NCBI GenBank assembly: GCA_023374025.1
Contig: SIJG01000018.1
Coordinates: forward strand, 1,536,175-1,600,174
Length of the DNA stretch: 64,000 nt
From: Heterodera schachtii
Lineage: Eukaryota > Nematoda > Chromadorea > Rhabditida > Heteroderidae
Reading direction: 5' to 3'
Shown here: positions 14,543 through 26,800 of the stretch, piece after piece
Layout: every line of letters starts with the position of its first letter
How positions within the stretch are numbered: position 1 is the first letter of the stretch
Program-made: the position numbers and the translations under genes
The notes under the pieces: generated by a model
Told to the model about the DNA's origin: nothing
Databases searched by the model: none
The model's input: only the letters and a program-made list of their open reading frames with translations

Positions 14543-15348
14543 CAGGGCTGGGCGAAGCTCGGCTTAGGACTCGAAGCCGAAGCCGAAGGCGAAGCCCAAT
14601 TTTTATTCGAAGGCGAAGTCCGAAGCTCGAAGCTCAAAAAACCCGAAGTTTTCGAAGCCGAAGACGAAGTTTTTTTCAAATTTTTTTTTAATTTCAAAAA
14701 TTTTTCATCACAAAATTTCGGTTAGATACCATATTTATTCAATTGACAAAACTGCTAGAGACAAAAACCCGATAAAAAAATATAATAAACTTTTTGATCA
14801 ATATATTTTGCAATTTTTTATAATTTTTGAGTATTCACGATTTTGAATCAATTTAAAAATGAAATAGGTATAACTTTTTTGGTGCCGGCGGTGCCGATAG
14901 GCGCCGTCGGGGAAAATTTTGAAATTTTTAGTGCTTTGTTAATAGATTGAGTCCAAAAATGAAAACTTTTTGCGATTTTAATTTTTAAATTGTATTGAAT
15001 TTCCGTCGAAAAAAAGGAATAATTTGGAAAAATTAGAAAAAAAACATATACATGGAGGGGACTTGATACAAAGCACAAGCAATGAACAGAACAAAGAGCA
15101 CTACCTCTTAACCACGCATGTGACTTTGTAGTCCAATTTAATAATCAAATATGTATTGAATTTAATTTACCAAAAGAATAAGTCAATCATTAGGGGTGCA
15201 TATTTCACTTTGAAAACTCAATCTTAGGGGTGTATTTTTCCCGAAATTTCGGGTAAAATAGCCGAAGCCGAAGCACGAAGTTCGAAGCTCAAAAAACCCG
15301 AAGTTTTCGAAGTTTTCGAAGCCGAAGCCGAAGTTTCGCCCAGCCCTG
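14543..15348. mobile_element. hAT-type MITE (806 bp), uninterrupted reference copy
   Basis: Terminal inverted repeat CAGGGCTGGGCGAA at the left, exact reverse complement TTCGCCCAGCCCTG at the right, flanked on both sides by GTTGCAAT (14535-14542 and 15349-15356), an 8-bp target duplication typical of the hAT superfamily. Subterminal regions are GAAGCC/GAAG-rich. Inside are a GC hairpin (14886-14910), a degenerate tRNA-like segment on the minus strand (15042-15119) and two AGGGGTG(T/C)AT motifs (15186-15240). There is no transposase frame. The element at 55480-61137 is a second copy in reverse orientation, interrupted at the TA equivalent to the one in this copy's middle. Confidence 0.9.
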
Positions 15349-15356
15349 GTTGCAAT

Positions 15357-18300
15357 AGATTATCAATCTTTATATGTTTTATTGATAAAATATTATTTCC
15401 ATAATCTTTTGCTATTATTTTTAATTTTTTTCTTCTCATGTGTTAGTCACGAGGCTGTCATCAATTAAATTGCCTGATGATTTATTACATATCTGATTGA
15501 TCTAATAAAATATTTAAATTATATATTCAAAAGACTTTATTAATGTTGATTCTTTTCAAATATGTTTTATATAAATGTGAAAATATTGGTTTGAAATTGT
15601 TTAAATTACCTTATAAACCATAGTAATAGATCAAGTCGTTTATCCATTTTTCAACAATAAGGTCGATAACAATCATTAAGCTGTAGTCCGAATATATTTT
15701 GAGGATTTGAATAATAAAATTTGTATTTATTTTTTTCTTTCTAAAATATTTTAAAAGTTTCTTTGAACTTTCCAAAATAATAAAAACTTTTTAATTATTC
15801 TTCCCAAAATTCTTTTCTCAATTTACGTGATTCACAATATTTCATTATCTTTTGTCTCTCTGCTCCCATGCATTACGAAATTCCGTTGGAACCGAACATA
15901 AAGTTTTTTTCTTATTATATATTAATTAAAAAGAAATTAAATTTTCTACATTTTATTCACTAGTATGTTTAAAATCCTTTATTTCATTTCTCTGTAAATT
16001 AATTAACTGTTAAAATTTTCAACTGCTTTAATTATTTATTTAAAAATATTTTTTCTATAAAATGCTTTTATTATTATTTTTTTATATATTTTTTTGTTTA
16101 GTGTTATTTTATTATTTTTTAAAGGAGTTTAATATTATTCAAATAATATTTTACATTGGAATTCATAAGATTGGTTTTTGATTATTTAATAATAATTTTT
16201 CACCTAAATTTATTATAAATGATATGGGTTTTTTCTCGTCAGATAGGCTTATTTAAATTAAAATTTTGAGTTTTTGAATATGGCTTTTCAATCGTTCAAT
16301 ATTCTTTGATTTATTCTTTCGTGTTTATTTTTGCGGAATTTCTTCATTTAACCTCTCAATTCTTTCTTCGTTATTCTTTTTTTCTTTCTTTCCATTTTAT
16401 TCTTTATAATAAAAATCATTAAATTAATTTATTTATATTATTTAGGAAAAGGTATTATAGTCGCAATTCCGAACTGAATTTAAAATAAAGGATCGCGACC
16501 GTACTCATATTTATGGATTTTTTCATTATTTTTTTTCAAAGTAGCTTTTTAAAAATGAATTCTGATTTTTTTAAGAAAATAACATGATAAAGCATTAAAT
16601 TCAAGTGAATATAACTGTTATTTTCAAATTAATCATAATATTTTGTTTCAAATATTATCTTCCATAAAAATGTTTTATTATTTTTAATTTATAATAGAAA
16701 ATTTTAACATTAACAGTTACACTTGCCATATACGAATAATTTTCTCTCATCAGATAAAGCCATTAGTATTTTTCGATTTTATTATAATTATGACATGGCG
16801 TTAATTATGTTATGTAGAAGCTTTTTTTTATATTTTACTTCGCACACTTGAGCCAAAAATTATTTACCTTAATATTCTTAAATTTCTTATTAATTTTTTA
16901 TTAAAATTATTAAAATTTATTGAATCTAGTCATTATACAGTTCAATAAATAAGAGCCAATTAATTTAAGATGAAAACTATTTTATTGTCATTTTATAATA
17001 TCATTTAACGAATGTTTTAAAATTAAAACATAAATTAGTTATGCATTTGTTGATCACGTTAAATCAACAGTATTCTAGACCAATGAAGCAATCGGTTCTT
17101 TGCCCACATTTATATTCAGCAGAATGAGATCATTAAGGTTGCAATTTTCTTTGCAAATTGATCGTTTTTGCCGTTCAGTCTTACAATTTCTTTTTTAATT
17201 TTAAATTAAGACTGTCATAACGAATTAAAATGTTCGATTTATGATTTTGCATGAAATTAATAATTAAATTTATTTCTTCTTATTTCGTTAAAATGGAGCC
17301 GATTAAATTATTTAAAACTTATTTATAGCAATCTTTATTTTATATTTATTTATTTTTAGTTAAAAATTCATTGTCTCATAATTAATCATGATTACGCCGG
17401 CTAATTTTATATCGATTGCAAGGATTAAGTTACTTTTTTAGATTGTTTATGTTGGATTTTTAAATATCTATAATTGCATATATTTTTTAGTGCTTAATTA
17501 CTCGTGGTGTGGGGCAAAATAATTGATCAGTAAAATGGATGCGGTTTTTATTTTTTGTATCATTCTTGCTTTACGATTCATATCCATAAATTTGAAAATT
17601 TGTCATCTCAAGTTTTGATTAAATTTTTTTATTTGCAATTATAAAATTTTTTTAATTGAGAAAATTACATTGAAATATTATAAAGACCAAAAAATTTTAC
17701 AAAATCATTTAATTTTTGTAAAATTTTACTTTTTCAATTTTTTGCAAATTTATATGAACTTTGAAATTTTCATTTTACAAACATACTTTGGTTTATTGTA
17801 TAAAAATTAATTGAAATGCCACCGCTATTGCGTGTACTCGAGAATTGGCTTCTGTAGCCAGGTTTTCTAAGGGCAGGGAGTAGGCGATTAACAACCGTTC
17901 ATTGTTTTTCATTTTTCCACATATAATTAAACTAATTTCTTCTCTCACAATAATTTGTTTATTATTTTTTTAAATATACTCATAATGTTTTTGACAGTGG
18001 CAAATTTTATTTGTGTCAAAAAGTGGTGAAAAATTATTTTATTTTTAAAAATGAGGATTAAAATTTACCTTTACAATTATTGTACTTGATTCTTATTTTC
18101 CTTATTTATTTATCTCATTTTATATTCATTTAATTACTATTTTTTAAATGTTTTTTATATCAATTTTTTCTTTCCCCTTTTGAGTCACTATTTACAACGA
18201 TTATCTCAGCCTCACAATTTAGATGAAATTTTATTTTCATTTTTATTATAATCAAAATGTAATTATACTCGAATCAACGATTAGCGGTAGCACATGATTT

Positions 18301-21235
18301 ACTTTGTCTTCTTTCTTTCCAATTAGATAATAATTTAAGAAATTCTTTGGTAGTCTTTTATCTTTATCTAATTTATCTTTCAATATTTTCTTAGTTCAAG
18401 TAGTTTTATGAAATTTATTTTTATTTATTTATCAAGCATTTTGATTTTAAAATAATTTATGATAAAATATAATTATCAAATCCTTTAAATATATTAATTT
18501 TTGTTGAAAAATTATAAAGTTAAGTATGGAATTTTATAGTCAAAATACGAATTTTTTAATGATGTGCTTTAATTAGACATTAATTGAATTTTACATAAAT
18601 TTTCTTTATCCATAATAATTTTGAGCAAATATTACGGAAATTGTTAATAAAATTTACCTAATATTATGTAAAGAATATTTGTAAAAATGAGAAAATGGGG
18701 TACGATGGAGTTTAAAATGCTATTAATATTGATGTTTTTCTTTTTCAATTATGAATTATTTATTAGTGCGTGCTCGTATTCTTCGGTTTTTAGTTATTTT
18801 TACTGAAGGCTTTATTTTCGGAAGAAAAACCCTTTTTGCCCAGAAAATTTGCTTTAAGCTATTTTGACCTAGATTCCCAAATTTAGGACTTTCTGCCCCG
18901 AAAATAGGGCATTCATTTTTGGAATTTCGGCATTATTCCACAAGAGTAATATATACATTTCATGACTTTTGTTCAGTTTTGGTATCACTCAATAGCTCTA
19001 CTAAATTTTCTCTACCAGAATATTATATTTAATTTTTTAATATAAAAAAAGTTATGGCCATTCATTAAGTTTTGGAAAATGTATATTAATTATAACTTTT
19101 TTCATAAGCAAATATAAATTTTATTAATTAAAACAGTTTATTTTTTGGCCCTTCAGCTTTTGGGGTTTTATTATAATAAATTCAAGAATCGGTGTAAATT
19201 TCATCAAATACATTCATTGTAGTTCGTGCAGTTTATTTCTTTATTACATAAATAATATTTCTTTATTACATAAATAACTGTATGTTGAAGCATTAATATT
19301 TTAATAGAAGTTAAATGATTACAATTTTAAGGCCGATTAAAGCTTTAAATGAAGCTTCTTTATTTTTTCTTTTTAAAATAATCAAATACAATACATTTAC
19401 CACCCAACAGAAATTTTCGAGTTTTGTTTGAAAGCTTAATACGCTGGTATCAATTTAGGTTTATCTAGTTAAATTACGATTTGTTATTCAAATTTGTATT
19501 TAATGTTTTCACTTTCTAGTTGCATACTTCGGTCGGGTTTCAATTGAGAACACGTGGATCGGTTCTGAATTTTACTTTTATAGTTATTTAAGACATTGAT
19601 ATTTCAAAATTAAAAACTCATTGTGTAATAAAATTCTTGAAAATATTACTAACATTATTCACTCCCATTCTCATAAAAACTTTTAATATTTTTCTTATTT
19701 TTTAAGTGCAATGAGCTATTAGCCAATTCTTGTTAATGATCTATTTAATTATTTTGGGTTTATTTTATTAATCAGAATTTTTAATTCATATTAATATCTC
19801 GAACTCTAGCCCATAAGGTGCCCAACTTTTTGGGCCTAGGTTCCAATCAATGGCCAAGTTTGTCCTTTTTAATTATGTAAAGTAAAAGTATTTCAAGCAA
19901 GTTTACGCAAAGTTTATTTTTTAATATATAAAACTATATGTTAGCATTAACTAATTCAATTCAAATTAAATGATTACAATTTTTCGACCAACGAAGTTTA
20001 AAATTAATGATAAGTTTAATTAATTTAATTAGTTGAGAGATTTTTTTGAATTGAAAGGTTTATTTGCATTATTAAATTTGTTTATTCTCATAATATTTTT
20101 CCTATGTGGCATAATTTGTTTTTGTGTTTATTTGTTCTTTGATTTAAATATTTTAAAATAATTTAGCATGAGTTTTACACAGTTAATTTTTCAAATTTGA
20201 TAATAAAAATTTTTCACTATCTTATAATTTACTTTTTGAAGATTTTATATCGGATTCTGTACCATTTAATGCCATTTTTTTAGGATGTTACCAATTCCCT
20301 AAAATATGCAGTCCTAAATAAAACAATTGTATTTATAGTATATTTTCCTTTTGGATTTATAAATTTCTTTGTGTCTCTTGCAATTCATAATTACATAAAA
20401 TAAAATAATAATTATCAAAATTTTTCACTTTTTTAATTTGTGTTCAATGACTTTATTGAGTTTATTTAGGAAACTTTCTCGAACATTTAGGATTTTCAAT
20501 TTTAATATTAAATCCCTTAAAAATCATCTAATACATGATTTTATTATTATATTTTGCATATCAATTTACATTTTCCAACAAAACGTTGGTGTTCTATTTA
20601 GCTTTTTTTCTTTGTTTCAACAGCTTTTCCTTTAATTTTTGATGATAGGCGACGCTTGTGCACTTTTAAATATTTGCGATTTATTAACGTATTTGACCAC
20701 TAAATTAGTAAATTGGTTTAAAAAAGCGAGATTTTCAGTTAATTCATAAATTACGGGCTTTCAAAGAAAAATAAATGAACATTAAATTGTTTATGATTTT
20801 CTACCTCTTAAAAAGAAAATGTATGGTCTTAAAATAAAATAATTGTTCCCTAAATTTTTATTTCTCAAATTCGAACTAAAATGGGAGTCCGTTGGTGCCA
20901 TATATATGGCTTTGATCAAAATATGTTAATGATAAATAGTAAACCGGGCAAAACCCCTAACAACTTGGTTAATCGTTTTTTTGGAGAAATTCATTAAAAA
21001 TATGTCATTTCTAAATTTTTCTAAATTTTTAAAAAAAAATTTTTGGCAAAATGGGAACAAAATATGTGATTCCTATTCTTAAGCCAAGTTATATTTTTTT
21101 AAATCGAAAAAATCGACCATTATTGCGCTCAATAGGGTTTTAAACCAATTTAATTTTGTTAATTCTACCAAAAATCTGATTTAAAAAATATATTTAACCC
21201 CGAAATTTATTTGCTGAAATAAATAAACTTAAAAA
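15357..21235. other. AT-rich desert, no gene seen
   Basis: Contains duplicate block copy 2 (16620-18650). Stretches with slightly higher GC (17840-17880, 18790-18930) have no sustained open frame. The open frame at 20438-20635 is U-rich low complexity and not supported. Confidence 0.6.
16620..18650. repeat. Old segmental duplicate, copy 2 (partner 1980-3640)
   Basis: Matches copy 1 in order and orientation at an offset of about 14.5-15 kb; see copy 1 for the anchor stretches. Longer than copy 1 through AT-rich indels. Confidence 0.6.
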
Positions 21236-21239
21236 ATGT

Positions 21240-21720
21240 AAAAACAAAACATTATGGATGGAAAGAATCGATGTGAAAGCAAATGAAGAATGAAGAATGA
21301 TGCGTAATTGAAGAGAATGAATGGTGCGCAATTGCCGCCCATTCATTCTCTGCCAAACTCCGCCGGAGGGAACAACGAAAATCAATGGAATTGCTTCGCT
21401 TGGGGACGCCACCCAAAAAACGAAGCCAAAAACATTCGTTTCAAAAAATAGTATCACAACGAAAACAGTTAAAATTTAATACAGTTTTATTGTATTTGCA
21501 TTAACTCAAATCTTACTTTTAAAGATCCCATATTTTGCGGGGCGTGCTCACGCGGAGTTAATTCCGCATTTAAAATTTGCGGGATGCCGCGCGGAATTGC
21601 GGTGTTTTTCAAATTTAGAAAATAAATAAATTTAACTATTTTCAAAAAATAAAAGAAGAAAAAAGTGAAATCCAAGATAAAAATATTGATTTGGAGATGA
21701 ATTTAAGCTTTAAAAATAGA
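21240..21720 (+). repeat. Dispersed repeat family, copy 2
   Basis: Full-length relative of 9061-9560. In the first part, 21340-21440 is almost identical to 9115-9205. A short direct duplication inside it (GAGAATGAATGGTGCGCAATT preceded by a related GAAGAATGATGCGTAATT) breaks any common reading frame. The second part (GCGGGGCGTGCTCACG ... CCGCGCGGAATTGCGG) is followed by AT-rich sequence. Confidence 0.6.
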
Positions 21721-21835
21721 TATTTATTTGCCTAAATTACCTAACAAGAAAAAAAGTAATTTGGTTTAATGATTTATTTATTAGCCATCATAAATAAATC
21801 TCAGTTTTTTTTTCATAATTAGAGACCGACTAAAA

Positions 21836-21930
21836 AGCACCAAAAATCTAAGAAAAAGGCACTATAAGAGGCACAAAAAAGTTGCAAAAAAGGCATTAAA
21901 AGGCACGAAAATCCCGAAAAAGGAAAATAT
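21836..21930. repeat. GGCAC-AAAA short tandem repeat
   Basis: Units AAAAAGGCAC, AGAGGCAC, AAAAGGCATT and AAAAGGCACG alternate with short A runs. It separates repeat-family copies 2 and 3 and looks like the subterminal part of a small element whose ends I cannot define. Confidence 0.4.
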
Positions 21931-22170
21931 TTTGCCGGATGTGCTCCTGCATGGTTAATTCTGCATTTAAAATCTGCGGGATGTCGCGTGGAATTGCAGT
22001 ATTTTTTAATTTTGAAAAAAAAAATTATTAAATAAATTTAAAAAGATAAAAGCGGAAAAGAAGTAAAATCCTAATTTGATTCAAAAGATTTTTAATAAAA
22101 ATTTTTGGGAATAAATTTAAGCCTTAAAAGTACATACTTATTAAACCTAAAATTACTAAGAAAAAAATAA
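21930..22170 (+). repeat. Dispersed repeat family, copy 3 (second half only)
   Basis: Matches the second half of copies 1 and 2: TGCTCCTGCATGGTTAATT, CTGCGGGATGTCGCG and GATTCAAAAGATT followed by TTTGGGAATAAATTTAAG. It lies about 390 bp after the same part of copy 2 in direct orientation, so it may be a tandem partial duplicate. Confidence 0.55.
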
Positions 22171-22328
22171 TAATTTCGCTTATCCTATGATCATTAAATA
22201 TTATTTTCCATCATTGATAAATCTCGGTTTTTATCATAATTTATTGTATTTTTTCAATTATTTTTCAATGATGATTATTTAAATGATTTAAATTGGGTAT
22301 TGGCATTTTTAATTGGACAAGAGGAGAA

Positions 22329-25192
22329 TCAATCACATGTTTTTTGTTGCCACTTTAATTGATTCATTTGGCAAATTGTTTTGTGTTCGTCTTCTCCCCT
22401 TTCTTCACCCTCAAATTCTTTTCCGCCTTTCTCATCATCACGTTTGAACGCGCCGACGCTGACCGAAACTTCCACCCTTTTGTGGGACATTCCGGCACAT
22501 TCCAATGCGCGTGCATCAGCCAACGCATGTCGCACGCGCAAGGATTTGTTGTGGCACGGACGCGCAACCGAAGCGGGCGCTAACTGTTGCTGGCGGTTGA
22601 ATGGCGAAATTTCATTTTCCTCGTCAAATTCCCTACGTTCAAGCTGTTGAAAATATTCACATTATTTGAATTAATAGTTTATACAGGCTTAAAAAACTCA
22701 AAATCATCTATTGAGATTTAAAGGATTGAGCAAAGCGGGGGATACCAAAAACTATTGACTTTTTAAAATGCAAAACTATGGAACAGTTTCCGTCACTGTC
22801 ACACACCTTAATCGGCGGTTGCGGTGCAAAATCATTTCTCTTTCTAAAAGCATATTGTTGCGCTGCTCCTTCGTAACAAAGCAGCGGATGATTATGGCCA
22901 ACTGCGCTACAGTACACCTACAAAACAAAAACACACAATAATGAGAGATTAATAAATACAGTAAACATGAAGAAATGAAGTTAATTACGGTGAGTCACCC
23001 AAAAATAAACAAAAATTGGTGATATTTTTGGGAAATACAAAAATTATAATTAATTTTCGGGGACTCATGCCGTCTTCAAAATGTTGGACTAATCGATGCC
23101 TCACCAACCGTTTGCCGTCTGCGCGAAAACAATGCGCGAAATGGGCACCGTAATGATGCCGCCTTTTGCTGCACCTGCGATGCCGAACTGTTTTCGACAT
23201 TGTTGAAAATGCATTCCAAATGGGCAACGTAATCAGAGCCGAAATTTTTGTCCATTTGCGTTGAAGACGACGATTGAAGCGCATGCCAAAAGCGGAGATG
23301 GTGGTGATCATTGGGCTGTACGTGCCGAAGGGTGTGGCGGAGGCACAGACCAACGAAATCCGACAAATTTTGCAAATGGGCGAGCACCAACCAACCGTCG
23401 GGCAACCACCAATTCAGCATCCGATCAAAGTCGACATGCTGCTGATCAGAATGCTTTGCTACGAAACAATCGACGCCCAATTTCTGTGTTTTTTCCTGAA
23501 AATTTAAATTTTGCCCGAAATGTATGGGGTGATAAAAAATTGAATCCGAAAATTGGACAAAAACTAGGGAAACGAAGACAAAAGCTGGCAATTGTTTTAA
23601 TTCTTCCGCACTTTTTCTATTTGATGGTTGTGAGGAAATTTGTGGAAAACGGCGCCGCTCGATGGCACAAAAATGGCATAGTAATTGCACGGCGTATAGA
23701 CAACGGCACTTGGACCTCCACCAACACCACACATTTTTCGGTGCCTCTGCCAGAAATTGCAACGGAGACGGACAATGGCATCAGAGGAGGAGGCGAAGAA
23801 GAGTTTGTCCCATTCCAAGTCAACAGGGAACCTGTGAAAAGGGTAATTGGTATGATGTTAATGACTAAGTTTTCAAAAAATTTAATAAGTCTACCAAAAC
23901 CGAAAATTCACAGCCTTAGTTAAAATAATAAGAATAATCATGCTTCAAGCATTTTTGTGTGCACAATTGTTTCAGCTCGCACTCCTCCCGCACATTCGCA
24001 AGCCAATGCCAACTTTTGTCCAAATGATCAGTGAAAGAATGGGCGGCATTGGAGGAGGAAGCAATGGCATTTTCAATGACTAATTTATAAAAAAAATTAA
24101 AAAAAGCGAAATTTATGATCATGTTATTTTATATTTTTGAAGGCGTGCAAGGTAATGAAGCCAAATATTCTTGGTATCATTTAATACCCTTTATCAATTT
24201 GCACATCTTTATTTCTCTGTCTACTATTTCTTCGTTTACCAATTTGATTTGAAGTTAATTGCCGTTGCTCATTAGCAGTAATTGTCCCTTTTTCTGCTGC
24301 TATTTTCCTCAATTCCCTCTGCTTCTCTGCCTCCTCTCCTCTTTGCTGTTGTCCATCTCCGATCACTTCTTCTTTCGCTTCTTTCTCCCCTCCATTTGGC
24401 TGATATCCATTCTCAACCACTTTTTCTCTGCCTTCCTCTCGCTGCTCTCCCATCTTTCTCTGTCCATCTCCCATCACTTCTTCTTTCGCTTCTTTCTCCC
24501 CTCCATTTGGCTGATCTTCCCTAATCGCTTTTTCTCTGCCTTCCTCTCGCTGCTCTCCCATCTCTCCCTGTCCATCTCCGATCACTTCTTCTTTCGCTTC
24601 TTTCTCCACCTCACTTTGCTTTTGTCCATATTCGACCTCTTTTTTTTCTCTAATTTTTCTCTGCTGTTCCTCCTCTTCTCTTCCTTCGCTTCTCTGTCGC
24701 TGTCATTGATGGTGTTATTGATGGCTTCAGCGAATAAATGTGCGTGTTTTGTGTTCAATTTGACCATAAATGGTGCGCCGTTCGGGCACATAAATCAGCC
24801 GAAAAGGGCACAAAGCGTCGGCATTTTTTTTGTTGTGCAAATGCGCAACCGAAAATAATGCATTTGTTGCCATTTGACCAATTCTGTGCCGTGCCACCGC
24901 CAAATTCAATGCAAATGCGCAGGAGTGTCGACAAATCATTGTCGGGCACGGCGAAAAGCCGTTGCCAACGGAGGCCCTAAAGAAAGGATTAAAACAAATT
25001 AAACTTTTTGCTTCGTGTGTATGACAAAAATGTGGTGGCAATAAACTCATAAAATAAGGTGCTGTGAGTTGGCCGCGGCGAATGACCCCACCCCATTAGG
25101 ACGATGGGAACCCTTAATTGCTTTCATTAGACCACCTGTTCATCCAAATACGACTCGTTATCGTCGATAGAAGAAGAAGGACTCGTCCTCAT
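22329..25192 (-). CDS. Unrecognised multi-exon gene, modelled 614-aa protein with acidic/basic repeats
   Basis: I do not recognise the family. Eight exons join without breaking phase: 25136-25192, 24812-24976, 24225-24699, 23965-24079, 23612-23831, 23109-23495, 22807-22917, 22329-22643 (1845 nt). All junctions are GT..AG with AT-rich introns of 112-191 bp, except 24700-24811, which is GC-richer and the weakest join. Start: ATG 25192, reading MRTSPSSSIDDNESYLDEQ. Exon 2 holds R-L-F-A-V-P-D-N-D-L-S; exon 3 is Glu/Lys-rich with tandem 36-37-residue repeats around Q-P-N-G-G-E-K-E-A-K-E-E-V; exons 4-6 look globular (HLDKSWHWLANVREECELKQ; FPVDLEWDKLFFASSSDAIV); the last exon ends in a charged tail. 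The exon 6 donor could instead lie at 23104, which would change the C-terminus. No signal peptide or membrane segment is evident. A decayed copy is not excluded. Confidence 0.5.
24343..24609 (-). repeat. Coding tandem repeat, 108-111 bp unit
   Basis: Two full copies and one partial copy of a unit coding E-K-E-A-K-E-E-V-(I/M)-G-D-G-Q ... G-E-Q-R-E-E-G-R-E-K ... Q-P-N-G-G. The copies are 36 and 37 residues long, so the repeat keeps frame. This supports real coding sequence in exon 3 of the 22329-25192 gene and suggests expansion by unequal exchange. Confidence 0.7.
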
Positions 25193-25471
25193 ATACGCGG
25201 CGGCATCGGCGCCAACATTTTGTGATGCGCCAAAAATGAGTAGAATTTAAATTGCAAATATTATACATATAAATGTAAAATTCTGATGATTTACTGTATT
25301 ATTTAATGAGGGATTAAAACTTTATTTGGTTCTTTTTGAATGATTTTCCACGCTCACTAATAAATTTAATCTTTATATTTTGAAAGCTATCAATGGATTT
25401 ACTCAACATTCATTTCTTGCCCTAAATTTTTAAATTTAGGGAAAACAATAAAATTTATTTGGAAATTTCGC
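25193..25471 (-). promoter_or_regulatory. Short spacer between two same-strand genes (possible operon)
   Basis: Only 279 bp separate the stop of the 120-aa gene (25472) from the proposed start of the 614-aa gene (25192). A polyadenylation signal AATAAA on the minus strand lies at 25454-25459, just after the upstream stop. A CATCAG/A site before the downstream ATG could take a spliced leader, but its polypyrimidine tract is poor. Operon organisation is inference from spacing and strand. Confidence 0.35.
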
Positions 25472-26320
25472 CTAACTTTCTGCGCGCGGTCTCTCCTCTG
25501 CTGCCACTTCCTCACGAAATTTCTTCGCTGATTCTGTCGATGATTCATTGTTTTGCGACTGATCAGAATCAGCAAAAGTTAGGGAGGGAGGACGCAGCCA
25601 ATACAACCGTTTTCTGACCAGGGTTTTGCTGAAAGATAGGCAAATTTAGCACCGATGGCAGCGAACGATCGCTACACAAATTTAATTATTTTGAAATTCA
25701 AGTTTCAATTTTTTTGTCAAAAATAAGGCATTGGCTTTATCCCCCAAGTGAGATGATTGATTGATTCTTTATTTGATTGATTGATAATGTACATAATTGG
25801 CCGCTTGTGATAATTGTGCTCTTCAAGAACACTTGGCTGTCGCATAGTTTTTACCACAATTGTGCCAGGGTCCACCAAATGCGGTGGCACCAAACGGAAC
25901 AATGAAAAGTCCAAATATTCATGGGCTGAAAAATTAGCGAATTCTTTGAAAGAATTTGAAAAAATGGTAAATTCCGAATTTAGGACCATAATTTGTATGA
26001 ATGCATTGCTAAATTTGATCATACATTAAGACATATATTTTTAAAGTTAAATAAAATAGAAAAACAAAATTTTATTTTTTTTAGTAATAAATTTTCAAAA
26101 ATTATCTGAAGTCCATTTAGATTGTTATGAGAGAACAAAATAATCACCAGTAATTTCGGTGGACCGAAAAGTGACAGGAGACTTCTGCTTAAATTTTTAA
26201 CAAATTAGGACAAAATAAACAATGATGTCATTTTATGCAAAGCCCACCTTCTTTAGAGGTCAATGGATCGAAGTAATTTTTAAAGCGATTTCCTTCTTTT
26301 GGCACAATGTCTTTGATCAT
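25472..26320 (-). CDS. Unrecognised three-exon gene, modelled 120-aa protein
   Basis: Exons 26248-26320, 25793-25925 and 25472-25628 total 363 nt and join in phase (1, then 2). Donors are G|GTGGGC and AT|GTACAT; acceptors are TTTTTCAG and ATCTTTCAG; introns are 322 and 164 bp. The protein begins MIKDIVPKEGNRFKNYFDPL, has a hydrophobic/proline core (FSLFRLVPPHLVDPG), a basic segment (KTLVRKRLYWLRPPS) and an acidic, Ser/Gln-rich tail ending RPRAES. No signal peptide or membrane segment is obvious; a basic small nuclear-encoded mitochondrial or nuclear protein would fit but I cannot name it. An AATAAA follows the stop. A further small exon inside the first intron (around 26165-26200) is possible but does not keep phase. 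Confidence 0.5.
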
Positions 26321-26525
26321 TTTTCAAATTTTAATTGTTAAAATAAAATTTTGCTAAAATGACAAAAAAATATAATATAGAATAAGAATGAATTATTTTA
26401 AATTGGGCATTTTTTGGGATTTTAGGGCAATCATTTGAGGGATTTTAGAATAATATTCGCATATTGGCACTTTTAATGCATATAATTTATAGCCCTTTTA
26501 ATAAATAGAGTAGAGCGGGACCGGG

Positions 26526-26676
26526 ACCTGGTACTGAAAAAGACGGGACAACTGAGTACCTCTGAGTACCTAAGTCCCGGTTTTTTCCCGGTTTTCCCAG
26601 CCAAAAATTCTCGGTTTTTCAACCCGAAAAGGTCCCGGTCCCGGTTTTGCACAAAATTCCCGGTCTCGCTCTACTC
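26526..26676. mobile_element. Small foldback element, AGTAGAGCGGGACCGGG ends
   Basis: Left end AGTAGAGCGGGACCGGGAC faces AGTAGAGCGAGACCGGGA on the opposite strand at the right, with GGGACC/GGTCCC-rich sequence between. I see no target duplication, so it is either a decayed MITE or a deletion derivative related to the element at 29323-30264, which has similar GGGACCGGGA termini. Confidence 0.5.
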
Positions 26677-26683
26677 CAGGGTT

Positions 26684-26800
26684 TCGATCTCAAAATTTTG
26701 AAAATCCTCATTTCAGCCATAAAAAATCCTCATTTGCCACTAAAATACCTCAAAAAATCCTCATTTGGCATGAAAAATCCTCATTTTTTAAAAACATTTA
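26684..26800. repeat. AATCCTCATTT minisatellite
   Basis: AAAATCCTCATTT occurs at least four times at 20-40 bp spacing, preceded by CAGGGTTTCGATCTC, which looks like a hAT-type terminus. No matching right end was found. Confidence 0.45.

Noticed and set aside
23261..23923. 220-codon plus-strand frame opposite the 614-aa gene
   Set aside because: Opposite-strand exons join in phase at good splice sites over 3 kb; this frame has no comparable chain, lacks an upstream exon and is best explained as a shadow of GC-rich coding sequence.
24812..24976. Weak BRCT-like look of exon 2 (L-L-R-I-C-I-E-F-G-G-G ... C-I-I-F-G)
   Set aside because: Only the GG and a hydrophobic strand fit; the conserved Trp and Thr-His of BRCT domains are not in place, so no function is assigned.
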